Source of the DNA: Gemmatimonadota bacterium
GTDB lineage: Bacteria; Gemmatimonadota; Gemmatimonadetes; JACCXV01; JAHWKZ01
Length of the DNA stretch: 6,699 nucleotides
NCBI GenBank assembly: GCA_030641505.1
Contig: DAOWHI010000102.1
Location: forward strand, 1-6,699
Direction of reading: 5' to 3'
Shown here: one piece after another, positions 1 through 6,567 of the stretch
How the letters are laid out: each line of letters starts with the position of its first letter
Numbering within the stretch: the first letter of the stretch is position 1
Program-made: the position numbers and the translations under genes
Notes under the pieces: generated by a model
Seen by the model: only the letters and a program-made list of their open reading frames with translations
What the model was told of the DNA's origin: nothing
The model's database searches: none

Positions 1-36
1 CGACAGGCAGAACTGGTCCGAGAGTCCGAGGAGTGA
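1..36 (+). CDS. C-terminal tail of an unidentified upstream gene (partial)
   Basis: Frame 1 is open from the first base and reads RQAELVRESEE followed by TGA at 34-36. The charged, helix-like tail and its overlap with the next start region fit the end of a gene in the same operon. Only eleven codons are visible, so the family cannot be named. The tail could also be a chance reading, because the frame of the CBS gene is open to the window edge as well. Confidence 0.3.
   Translation, partial: RQAELVRESEE
28..33 (+). promoter_or_regulatory. Shine-Dalgarno site deciding the start of the first CBS gene
   Basis: GAGGAG lies 8 bases before the GTG at 42. The same 8-base spacing is used by the Usp gene and by nosD in this window. 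A GTG at 33 in the same frame would sit on the last base of this site and has no good site of its own, though it does form a GTGA overlap with the upstream stop codon. I therefore prefer the GTG at 42. Confidence 0.5.
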
Positions 37-41
37 GATCG

Positions 42-557
42 GTGCCCCAGCGGGTCACACAGGTCTGCGTCAAAGATGTGATGAACGCACCGGCAGTGAC
101 CGTGCGCGGCGGAACCAGTCTCAAAGAGACGGCTCGTCTCATGCTAGACGAGAGGATTGGGTGCGTGCTCGTCGTCGATGCCGACGGAGAGCTGAAAGGC
201 ATTGTCTCCGCACGCGACTTCTGTGCCCGTATGGCGCGGGTGCCGTTCTCCACGCTGGAGCTACCCCAGCTCTTCGGGCATTGGCTCAGCAGTGAAGGCG
301 CGGAGCAGGCATATGCCGGGGCCGGTTCGATGCCGGCGCGGGACATCATGCGCAGTCCTGCCTACGCCGTCAACGAGAGCGATCCGATCGACCGCGTCCT
401 CGAACTCATGCTTCGGCACAACATTGGACACGTGCCCGTTGTGCGACGCAAACAACCGGTGGGTGTCGTCGCTGGTCGCGACCTCCTGAAGCTCATGCTC
501 GACCACATGCACGATGAGGGAGGAAGAGATCCATGTTCGAGATCAAGAGGATTCTAG
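42..557 (+). CDS. Two-CBS-domain protein (Bateman module)
   Basis: A cytoplasmic protein of 171 residues (GTG start) made almost entirely of a CBS pair, a module that in known families binds AMP, ATP or related adenosyl ligands and acts as a sensor. CBS 1 spans about residues 11-63 (KDVMNAP start, GIVSARDF end). CBS 2 spans about 99-155 (ARDIMRSP start, IGHVPVV strand, GVVAGRDLL end). They are separated by a longer linker of about 35 residues (64-98) rich in Leu, Ser and Ala. No catalytic or DNA-binding domain is attached, so the protein probably acts through a partner. Its last 25 bases overlap the Usp gene, which implies co-translation. The frame is open to the window edge, so a longer N-terminus is possible, but the Shine-Dalgarno site favours the GTG at 42, with the GTG at 33 as the alternative. 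The exact ligand cannot be read from sequence. Confidence 0.9.
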   Translation: MPQRVTQVCVKDVMNAPAVTVRGGTSLKETARLMLDERIGCVLVVDADGELKGIVSARDFCARMARVPFSTLELPQLFGHWLSSEGAEQAYAGAGSMPARDIMRSPAYAVNESDPIDRVLELMLRHNIGHVPVVRRKQPVGVVAGRDLLKLMLDHMHDEGGRDPCSRSRGF

Positions 558-1459
558 TGCCAACGGATCTCTCGGTGTGCGCTGAGCACGGAATGCGACA
601 AGCGGTGCTGTGGTGCGAGCGATACGGTGCTGCTCTGCACGTTTTCAATGTCGTCGCGGACACCGAGCCGGGATCCGTCAAAGACAAAGAGGAACGAGCA
701 AGGGTGGCCCTGACGGATCACCTCGAGCAATACGAGCCCCTCGAGTTCAAGACCAAGCTAGAGCTCCGTTTCGGGGGCCCGGCGGCAAAACAGATCGCGC
801 AGTACGTGACCGAAGAGTCGATCGATCTGATCGTCATGGGCACGCATGGAAGAACCGGGCTGTCTGGGCTCTTCATGGGGAGCGTGGCCGAAAACGTGTT
901 ACGTGACGCGCCGTGTCCGGTGCTCGTCGTGCCGATGCACGAACGCGAAATGGGCGAAGCACCACCATCGCGTATCCTCGTGCCGGTAGACTTCTCGGAC
1001 TGGTCGCACAACGCCGTCCATTACGCCAAGGCGATCGCGGAGGCCAACGGCGCCAAGATCCTGCTCCTGCACGTCATCGAGGACGTTGTGCTTCCCGACT
1101 TCTACCTCGCTGCCGGTACTGCGTTGTTCTTGCAAGAGCCCGAAATCCGGCGCAAGTCCGAGGAACGCCTAAAGATGATGTTCCGCGGCGCAGGTGGACC
1201 CGATGTGCCGATGGAAGCCCATGTCGTCAACGGTCGGGCCGCGCTTGACATCGCTGGATTCGCAGAGGAGAAGGACATCGACTTCATCGTGCTCCCGACG
1301 AGTGGACTCAGCGGCATCAACCGATTGCTTATCGGCAGCGTCGCCGAAAAAGTTGTCCGTCGGGCGATGTGCCCGGTGTTGACGCTAAAACCGTTTGGAC
1401 ACCAACTGATCGACATCGCAGCATCGCAATCAAAAACCCCGGCGGAGGTCGCCTCATGA
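533..1459 (+). CDS. Tandem universal stress protein (UspA family, two Usp domains)
   Basis: 308 residues with two Usp domains in tandem. Domain 1 covers about 4-134, opening with IKRILVPTDLS and closing with the nucleotide loop GTHGRTGLSGLFMGS at 103-117, which matches the G-x2-G-x9-G-S ATP-binding pattern exactly. Domain 2 covers about 146-287, opening with RILVPVDFSDWS. Its equivalent loop at 255-269 has Pro in place of the first Gly (PTSG...GS), so nucleotide binding there may be weaker or different. Two-domain Usp proteins are cytoplasmic stress or hypoxia proteins without a known enzymatic reaction. The start is the ATG preceded 8 bases upstream by GGGAGGA (518-524). The gene overlaps the CBS gene by 25 bases, and its TGA stop is nested in the ATGA start of the next gene, so the three are very likely co-translated. 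The pairing with a CBS protein suggests an energy or oxygen-limitation response; that role is inferred. Confidence 0.95.
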   Translation: MFEIKRILVPTDLSVCAEHGMRQAVLWCERYGAALHVFNVVADTEPGSVKDKEERARVALTDHLEQYEPLEFKTKLELRFGGPAAKQIAQYVTEESIDLIVMGTHGRTGLSGLFMGSVAENVLRDAPCPVLVVPMHEREMGEAPPSRILVPVDFSDWSHNAVHYAKAIAEANGAKILLLHVIEDVVLPDFYLAAGTALFLQEPEIRRKSEERLKMMFRGAGGPDVPMEAHVVNGRAALDIAGFAEEKDIDFIVLPTSGLSGINRLLIGSVAEKVVRRAMCPVLTLKPFGHQLIDIAASQSKTPAEVAS

Positions 1460-1803
1460 CAGACAGTGCCACGACAACGCTTCCACGGCCACAATGGGCG
1501 AAGGAGCTCGAGAGCTTCACCGAGCGCAATGCAGGACGGATGACAAACCTGGAGATCGACGAGGCTGACCTCGGGGCCCAGCAGATCCTCACGTGGCAGC
1601 TGCGTGGCGTGTCCTACGATCACGCCAATGACGAAGTCGAGATCATGTTTGGGGGCTTTGTCGATCCAGGACAACACATGACCCACGTTATCCGCGGCGT
1701 AGTCGAGATCGATCGACTGACATCGAGCAACGGCCAGGACGAGGCGCTTCGAGTAGCCACGGCGCAGGGACAGACGTTGCTGCGACTCTCGATCCACGAG
1801 TAA
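1456..1803 (+). CDS. DUF5335-like small protein of unknown function
   Basis: 115 residues, soluble, acidic, without signal peptide or membrane segment. The layout resembles the DUF5335 family as I remember it: an N-terminal PRPQWAKELESFTERNAG helix, a central strand region with LGAQ and LRGVSYDHANDEVEIMF, then a HMTHVI strand followed by VEID and a C-terminal ALRV...GQTLLRL segment. DUF5335 proteins are about this length and have no established function. The ATG at 1456 overlaps the Usp stop (ATGA) and has GGAGG at 1444-1448, 7 bases upstream, so the start is well supported; a longer in-frame reading from 1369 would lie inside the Usp gene. Its place directly after a Usp gene suggests a stress-related role, but nothing in the sequence gives a mechanism. 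The family call rests on recalled motif similarity, not on a search. Confidence 0.75.
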   Translation: MTDSATTTLPRPQWAKELESFTERNAGRMTNLEIDEADLGAQQILTWQLRGVSYDHANDEVEIMFGGFVDPGQHMTHVIRGVVEIDRLTSSNGQDEALRVATAQGQTLLRLSIHE

Positions 1804-1833
1804 AGAGCAGGTAACGGTATATTGGGACGCTAA

Positions 1834-2577
1834 GTGTCGATCAGCGTCCTGACGGTACTCCTCTACGCGCTCGCGACCGCGTTGGCGACCGGTCTCGGAG
1901 CGCTCCCGTTCGCGCTCGTGCGCCGGCCGGCGAGGGCTTGGCTCGGGATTTCCAACGCGATCGCTGCGGGTCTCATGCTCGCTGCCAGTGCCGGCCTCTT
2001 CCGCGAGGGCTTCGCGTACGGCGTGTCGCAGGTCTTGGCGGGGGCCGCGTTTGGCGTCGGGTTCATCCTGCTAACCGGGCGCTGGCTCAAAGACGACCAC
2101 GGATTCCGGATCGGCAAGTTGCAAGGAGTCCACGCCCGCAAAGCGCTACTGATCGTCGGTGTCATGACCCTCCACTCGGTGACCGAAGGTGTCGGACTGG
2201 GGGTGTCGTTTGGTGGTGGCGTCGCGCTGGGTGTCTTCATCACGGTGGCGATCGCCGTTCACAACATCCCCGAGGGGTTGGCGATCAGTCTGGTCTTGGT
2301 CCCGCGCGGCGAATCCGTCTCACGGGCGGCGGCCTGGAGCGTGTTCTCGAGTCTGCCGCAGCCACTTCTGGCGGTGCCCGCGTTCCTGTTCGTCGAGACG
2401 TTTCAGCCTTTTCTACCGTACGGGCTTGGGTTTGCCGGCGGAGCGATGATCTGGATGGTGATCGCCGAGCTCGTTCCCGACGCGCTCGAGGACGCCCCGA
2501 GAATCTCAGTGGTGATCAGCCTCGCGTTGTCGATCCTGGCGATGCTCGCCTTTCAAGCCGTGCTGCGCGGCTCATGA
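1834..2577 (+). CDS. ZIP-family divalent metal transporter
   Basis: 247 residues, an inner-membrane protein with about eight hydrophobic segments. The ZIP metal-site helices are clear: HSVTEGVGLG at 114-123 (TM4; H114, E118) and HNIPEGLAIS at 143-152 (TM5; H143, N144, E147), followed by AELVPD at 211-216 in a later helix. These residues form the binuclear metal site in characterised ZIP proteins, which move Zn, Fe, Mn or similar ions into the cytoplasm. The intracellular loop between TM3 and TM4 (about 83-101) has three His and two adjacent Asp residues, consistent with a short metal-binding loop. Substrate cannot be assigned. The start is GTG after a weak GGGA at 1824-1827, 30 bases past the DUF5335 stop, so it probably belongs to the same transcript but is less tightly coupled. 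The 3' end overlaps convergent nosY by 6 bases. Confidence 0.9.
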   Translation: MSISVLTVLLYALATALATGLGALPFALVRRPARAWLGISNAIAAGLMLAASAGLFREGFAYGVSQVLAGAAFGVGFILLTGRWLKDDHGFRIGKLQGVHARKALLIVGVMTLHSVTEGVGLGVSFGGGVALGVFITVAIAVHNIPEGLAISLVLVPRGESVSRAAAWSVFSSLPQPLLAVPAFLFVETFQPFLPYGLGFAGGAMIWMVIAELVPDALEDAPRISVVISLALSILAMLAFQAVLRGS

Positions 2578-3384
2578 GGCTCGTGCTGAGAACAACTTCT
2601 TTCCGAGTGCCAGCCCGCCGACGCACCAGCTGATCATCGAGGTTGCGGCTAGCGCCACCACCCCCGTCTGGCCAAACCGCCCGATCAACGCCTGGCCGAC
2701 GGCGCCCAACGATGTCGCCCCGGGATCCAGGATCGTGACCCCCGCGAGTCGATACGCCTCTATCGGATTGACGACTGCCCACGCCTGAAGCAGCAACGGC
2801 TGCAGTCCCCATTGCACGAATGAGCTCATGATGCCGAGCGTGCCCAGGCCCAGGAGTATCAACCACACGGTGAGACCGATGCTGGTCGCGCGTGTTCGTG
2901 ATGCGGTGAACGACGAAACCAGCAGACCGATCGACACAAAAGCCGCCGCAAGAAGCAACGTCAACACCATCAGACCGAAGATCAACATGCCCGGGACACC
3001 TCGCAGCAGGGCCACCACCCCGGTGATCCCGAGCCCGATCAGCACCGAAACCAACACGGCGACCGTGACCCCCAGCCACTTGCTTGCGAACACCTGTGAC
3101 GCGGTCACTGGCTGCGCCAAGATGTAGTCCAGCGTTCCAGTCTCACGCTCACCGGAAATCGCGACAACCGCGGGAATGATCGCCATCAGCGGGACGAACA
3201 CCAGTGCGAGATGCATCAGGCCAGCCATTGAGCGAGCGAACCCTCGATACCCCAACACCATCGCATCAGACTGACCGAACAGCATGAGCAGTAGTCCGGC
3301 GCTCGCGAACACCGCCGCGTTGACGACGAACCAGTAGCGGTGTACCGCGTCCCGGATCTCTCGGTGTACGAGTGGCCGGATCAT
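2572..3384 (-). CDS. nosY: NosY, permease of the NosDFY copper-centre maturation ABC transporter
   Basis: 270 residues, an integral inner-membrane protein of the ABC-2 permease type with about six hydrophobic segments (roughly 17-37, 56-76, 103-128, 132-158, 164-190 and 243-262). The conserved ABC-2 element ISGERETGTLDYILAQPV at 77-94 follows TM2, and the NosY-type NPIEAYRLAGV is at 206-216 before the last periplasmic loop. In known systems NosY dimerises, is powered by NosF, and docks NosD on the periplasmic side to support assembly of the NosZ copper sites. The ATG start overlaps the nosF stop by 4 bases (ATGA), so translation is coupled. It is the last gene of this nos run; the nosL gene often found in nos clusters does not follow it here, since the opposite-strand ZIP gene begins at once. 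Confidence 0.93.
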   Translation of the reverse strand: MIRPLVHREIRDAVHRYWFVVNAAVFASAGLLLMLFGQSDAMVLGYRGFARSMAGLMHLALVFVPLMAIIPAVVAISGERETGTLDYILAQPVTASQVFASKWLGVTVAVLVSVLIGLGITGVVALLRGVPGMLIFGLMVLTLLLAAAFVSIGLLVSSFTASRTRATSIGLTVWLILLGLGTLGIMSSFVQWGLQPLLLQAWAVVNPIEAYRLAGVTILDPGATSLGAVGQALIGRFGQTGVVALAATSMISWCVGGLALGKKLFSARAS

Positions 3385-4121
3385 TGGTCGGCCCTTGGTT
3401 GATCGGCGATCGTCAAGAAGCGCTTGACGACTTGATCCAGCGCCAGGCCGCGGGTCCCGTCACGCGCGTCGGTGCCGTTGGATTCGCCCAGTGGACCATC
3501 GAAGACGATCCCGCCTTGATGCAGGATGATCAATCGGTTGGCGATCGATTCCGCCTCTTCCAGGCGATGCGTGGCCAGCACCATGCCACGATCCCCATTG
3601 ACGTCCTGCAGGTGTTCGATGAACTCCCGCCTGGAGCCAGGGTCGAGACCAGCCGTTGGCTCATCCAGCAACAGCAAAGGGGCATCTGCCGCGAGCGCGA
3701 GAGCCAGATACCCCTTCTGCAGCATCCCGCCCGAGAGCTGTCGCATCGGCTTTTCACCATAGACATCCAAGGCGAGCCCAAGATCTGACAGCCGCGACGT
3801 GACGCTGGCCGGTTCGATGGCTCGAATAGCGCCAAACAAATCCAGGAAAGCGCCCAGGGACAGATCGAAGATCGGGGGCATCTGGGGGACGTATGCCAGA
3901 CGCTGCCGGACCGCGCGGCCACTCGACCTGACATCCAGACCGTCAATAGCGAGTCGACCCTCGAAGTCGACGAGCCCCAGCATGCACTTGAGCAGCGTCG
4001 TCTTCCCGGCGCCGTTGGCACCCAAAACGGCGATGCGTTCTCCGGTCGCGATCTCGAGATCGATCGCGTCCAGAATCGTGTGCTTTCCGTACCGCACAGT
4101 CAGTTGGCTGGCCCGGATCAT
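3381..4121 (-). CDS. nosF: NosF, ATPase subunit of the NosDFY ABC transporter
   Basis: 246 residues, a cytoplasmic ABC ATPase. All nucleotide-binding motifs are intact: Walker A GANGAGKTT at 34-42, Q-loop Gln80 in YVPQ, signature LSGGM at 129-133, Walker B LLLLDE at 149-154, D-loop GLD at 158-160 and H-loop His185. About 50 residues after the H-loop form a short C-terminal extension that ends in a charged tail. Assignment to NosF rests on its fixed place between nosD and nosY and on the matching subfamily features; out of context it would be called a generic ABC-2 ATPase. The ATG start overlaps the nosD stop by 4 bases and its own TGA overlaps the nosY ATG by 4 bases, so the three proteins are probably made in coupled amounts. 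Confidence 0.94.
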   Translation of the reverse strand: MIRASQLTVRYGKHTILDAIDLEIATGERIAVLGANGAGKTTLLKCMLGLVDFEGRLAIDGLDVRSSGRAVRQRLAYVPQMPPIFDLSLGAFLDLFGAIRAIEPASVTSRLSDLGLALDVYGEKPMRQLSGGMLQKGYLALALAADAPLLLLDEPTAGLDPGSRREFIEHLQDVNGDRGMVLATHRLEEAESIANRLIILHQGGIVFDGPLGESNGTDARDGTRGLALDQVVKRFLTIADQPRADQ

Positions 4122-5515
4122 CGGTCACGACCTCGATCCGCGATGACACCCCATGTCAGCAACATGGCGCCAACCGTCATGGCCGCCAACACCACGCTCC
4201 AGCGGCCACCAGCCGCGTCTTGTCGACCGATGCTTACAGGCTGATGGGCCATCGACGCTCGCCACGGATCGAGCGCGGACGCGACCAGTCTCGGCGTGCT
4301 ATCCACGACCATCGGGATCGGTCGGAGAAGGGGGAAGAACCGCACCATTTGGTCGAGCATCGACAACGCCGGGCTACCGGAAAAAAAGCGCAGGTCTGGG
4401 TGTCGGCTCAGTAGCTCGTCCGAGAAACGGACATGGGAGAACGGGGTGTCTCCGATGCCGTCGCCGTCCTCGTCGAAACCGACGTAATCACCCCAGTAGT
4501 TCTGCGCCCACCGGTTCTGCGCGACCTGTTCCCTACCCGCGCCTCCTGCAACTCCAACCGGACGACCGTTAGCAGAGAACGCGTTGTCGACGAAGCGATT
4601 ATTCGCCACCGCGGGTAGCAATCGCACGGCCGTTCCGTTGTACGCGAAGGCATTGTCCCGAAACTCATTGAACATTTCTGCGCTTCGTGGCGAGTTGTCG
4701 AGGTGAACACCGATCGCGTTCCTGAGCATCAAGTTGTCAGTGACCGAAACGTGATCGGCGTCCTTGAGTCCGAGCCCCATCCCAGTCGCTCCTCGAGCCC
4801 CGGCGAAAACGTTCCCGCTCAGTTCGAGATGCGTCGAGTACATGAGGAACGCCCCCACCTGGTTGCCGGCCAACCAGTTGTCCTCGACCAAGCTGTGGTT
4901 GCTGTACATGTAGTGGAGACCGTAGCGACCGTCGATGACTCGATTGCCGCGCATCGACAGGCTATCAGAGAAGTAGACCACCACGTCTCGAGCCTGGCGC
5001 ACTTCATTATCGAGAACCCGGGTCCCGGCACTGTACCAAAGACGAATGCCATCTCCGCGCCGGGCCAGGGCGAGCGGTTTGCCCACGACCCGGTTATCGG
5101 CAACCAGTGACCCCGGGGCTTGTTTGATGTAGACGCCGTACAGCACGTCATCGAGCCGGTTGTTCACGATACTTGATGGCCCGGCGCGCACCATGAGGCC
5201 CGAGTCTTCTCGATCGACGGCGTCGCCTGAGCTCCGGATGACAAAGCCCGAGATCGCGATCGGCGCCAGGGCCTCGATCACGTGGCCGTGGCCGCCCCCG
5301 TCGATGATCGGCCACCCCTCGCCGATCAGCACGATCGACCGGTCGATGACGAGCCGCTCCCGATAGTGACCGGCAGCGACGCGGACCGTATCGCCGGGGC
5401 TAGCGACCTGCAGGGCCTCGCTGATCGTCGGGAAGGGGGCCTGCGGCCCGACCCGAAGCTGCTGGTTGGCCGAAAGAAGAGTCGGCCACAGAAGAACAAA
5501 CAGCAGCGTACGCAT
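4118..5515 (-). CDS. nosD: NosD, periplasmic beta-helix protein for NosZ copper-site maturation
   Basis: 465 residues. Residues 1-17 are a Sec signal peptide (MRTLLFVLLWPTLLSAN), so the protein is exported. The body (about 20-345) is a right-handed parallel beta-helix of CASH/NosD type with repeated N-x-(hydrophobic) turns, including YGLHYMYSNHS at 198-208 and GAFLMYST at 221-228, both typical of NosD. NYWGDYVGFDEDGDGIGDTP at 339-358 and the FFPLLRPIP segment near 393-401 are also family hallmarks. NosD is thought to work with NosF and NosY in delivering or inserting copper into NosZ. A hydrophobic segment at about 439-458 followed by DRGRDR looks like a C-terminal membrane anchor. I chose the ATG at 5515 because TGAGGA lies 8 bases before it; the in-frame TTG at 5530 sits on that ribosome site and would put extra residues before the signal peptide. 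Confidence 0.95.
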   Translation of the reverse strand: MRTLLFVLLWPTLLSANQQLRVGPQAPFPTISEALQVASPGDTVRVAAGHYRERLVIDRSIVLIGEGWPIIDGGGHGHVIEALAPIAISGFVIRSSGDAVDREDSGLMVRAGPSSIVNNRLDDVLYGVYIKQAPGSLVADNRVVGKPLALARRGDGIRLWYSAGTRVLDNEVRQARDVVVYFSDSLSMRGNRVIDGRYGLHYMYSNHSLVEDNWLAGNQVGAFLMYSTHLELSGNVFAGARGATGMGLGLKDADHVSVTDNLMLRNAIGVHLDNSPRSAEMFNEFRDNAFAYNGTAVRLLPAVANNRFVDNAFSANGRPVGVAGGAGREQVAQNRWAQNYWGDYVGFDEDGDGIGDTPFSHVRFSDELLSRHPDLRFFSGSPALSMLDQMVRFFPLLRPIPMVVDSTPRLVASALDPWRASMAHQPVSIGRQDAAGGRWSVVLAAMTVGAMLLTWGVIADRGRDR

Positions 5516-5523
5516 GCAGGCGA

Positions 5524-5529
5524 TCCTCA
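5524..5529 (-). promoter_or_regulatory. Shine-Dalgarno site of nosD, overlapping the stop of the upstream gene
   Basis: On the minus strand TGAGGA lies 8 bases before the ATG at 5515. Its first three bases are the TGA stop of the NosB-like gene, so a ribosome finishing that gene stops on the nosD initiation site. This supports coupled translation and the shorter nosD start. Confidence 0.65.
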
Positions 5530-6129
5530 ATTCGCCGCGCGTCGCCGCCGTAACAGCTCGTAGACCAAAATGACCGGGCCCAGCGCCCCGGCGATCAACA
5601 TGATCATCCCGCCGGCGGCCGGATAGCTGGTGACCTCAAACTGTCCGATACTCGTGACACCGAAGAACTTCGGCGTGAACGGATCGATTGTGAGCGGCGC
5701 ACTAGTGGCGAGCCCCTGACCGAACCGCGTCAACCAGGTCTGAAAATCGAACATCATGACCGCGCCAAACACCGCGAAGTCGATGTAGCCAATGGCGGCG
5801 ATCGACATTTGCCCCACTAGCGCTGCCAGGATCGCGAACCCTAGAAACCTGAGGATAAAGAACGGGATAAAGATGAACTCGCGGAACTCATCCTGCTCGA
5901 TCTCAGCCATCCCGATGTAATGATTCAGGATGTTGATCTCGTGCAGGTCGCCAGCCATCTGGTGCGAGTAGATCTTTAGTTCAAGCCCTTGCGGGTACTG
6001 TGGTGCCTTGAGCCCGATGTTCCACACCGGCAGAAAGAGACACGGGATCAGCGCCAGCGCCACCAACAGTAGGGCCACCCGGCTGGCGCGCGAGATGTCG
6101 CCCCGAAAAAACTCCGTCAGATCCCTCAA
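5527..6129 (-). CDS. nosB: NosB-like four-helix membrane protein of the nos operon
   Basis: 200 residues with four hydrophobic segments (about 17-36, 86-106, 108-127 and 170-191). Arginines at the N-terminus and an RRRR cluster at the C-terminus predict both ends in the cytoplasm. The first outside loop (about 37-85) carries SHQM, DLHEIN and NHYIGM, giving His56, Met58, His63, His70 and Met74, a pattern that could bind copper or another metal. Clade II nos clusters such as that of Wolinella succinogenes have a membrane-protein gene, nosB, between nosZ and nosD; position, size and topology match, so I call it NosB-like. I have not compared sequences. The start is a TTG at 6129 overlapping the CBS stop (TTGA); an in-frame stop at 6145-6147 excludes any much longer form, and no better start is visible downstream before the first helix. 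Confidence 0.65.
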   Translation of the reverse strand: MRDLTEFFRGDISRASRVALLLVALALIPCLFLPVWNIGLKAPQYPQGLELKIYSHQMAGDLHEINILNHYIGMAEIEQDEFREFIFIPFFILRFLGFAILAALVGQMSIAAIGYIDFAVFGAVMMFDFQTWLTRFGQGLATSAPLTIDPFTPKFFGVTSIGQFEVTSYPAAGGMIMLIAGALGPVILVYELLRRRRAAN

Positions 6130-6551
6130 ACCACGCCCGCGACTTCAGCCCGAACGAGCGCGGAGGCCACTCCAAGAACCCTCCCCAGATGGATCAGGAT
6201 GTCATCCAGCGAGACGACGCCGATGAGCTCATTCTCATCGTTGAGGATCGGTACACGCCGGACGCCGTGTGCTTCCATACGCTCCAAGCATTGCTCGACG
6301 TCGATACTGGCCGGCAAGCAGAGTGGCATACGCGTCATGATCGATGATACCGGCGCGGCCAATGAGCCATGCCCGTCGGCAGCGAGACGCAGCACGATGT
6401 CGCGGTCGGTCAGAATCCCAACTACCGCTTTGCCTTCGACGACGACTACGGAGCCGACGTCCCGATCCTTCATGATCTGGCCCGCATCGGCCACAGTATC
6501 ATCGCCGACGACGGTGGCCAGGGAACGTGTAATCAAGTTCTCGACTAGCAT
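6126..6551 (-). CDS. Two-CBS-domain protein inside the nos operon
   Basis: 141 residues, a bare CBS pair with no catalytic or DNA-binding domain. CBS 1 covers about 7-60 (DVGSVVVVEGKAVVGILTDR core at 31-50, then DIV) and CBS 2 about 67-120 (SSIMTRMP start, GVRRVPIL strand, LIGVVSLDDIL end). A short hydrophobic helix (about 120-141) closes the protein. TDRD and SLDD at the domain ends occupy the position where nucleotide-binding CBS proteins contact ribose, so binding of an adenine nucleotide is plausible. The ATG start lies 16 bases past the nosZ stop, with GAAGGA about 10 bases upstream, and its stop overlaps the next gene's TTG. It is therefore an integral member of the nos transcript. It differs from the left-hand CBS protein in length and linker, so the two are not a recent duplication. 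CBS genes are not standard nos accessory genes; the role is unknown. Confidence 0.92.
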   Translation of the reverse strand: MLVENLITRSLATVVGDDTVADAGQIMKDRDVGSVVVVEGKAVVGILTDRDIVLRLAADGHGSLAAPVSSIMTRMPLCLPASIDVEQCLERMEAHGVRRVPILNDENELIGVVSLDDILIHLGRVLGVASALVRAEVAGVV

Positions 6552-6567
6552 CGCAAACCCATCCTTC

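Noticed and set aside
1102..1797. 231-aa minus-strand reading across the Usp and DUF5335 genes
   Set aside because: It spans two well-supported coupled genes on the other strand and has no recognisable motif.
1818..1823. TATATT as a -10 box before the ZIP gene
   Set aside because: No matching -35 element is seen at the right distance, and the gap is only 30 bases inside an apparent operon.
1031..2255. Three GCGATCGC octamers (1031-1038, 1957-1964, 2248-2255), like the cyanobacterial HIP1 repeat
   Set aside because: All three fall in frame as Ala-Ile-Ala codons with the codons preferred here, so protein sequence and codon use explain them; the gene content also does not suggest a cyanobacterium.
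2550..2590. Possible bidirectional terminator at the convergent junction
   Set aside because: Only the 8-base palindrome and a 4-base stem (AGCC/GGCT) can be paired; there is no T-tract on either strand.
1938..2633. 231-aa + strand reading inside the ZIP gene
   Set aside because: It is Arg-rich low-quality sequence in another frame of a clear ZIP transporter.
3372..3788. Long + strand reading (138 aa) opposite nosF
   Set aside because: It lies wholly antisense to nosF, which has every ABC ATPase motif; the reading shows no recognisable domain and has the look of an opposite-strand shadow in GC-rich DNA.
42..6551. The two CBS genes as a duplicated pair flanking the region
   Set aside because: They differ in length, linker and domain-end motifs (SARD/AGRD versus TDRD/SLDD) and no long shared stretch is visible, so recent duplication is not supported.
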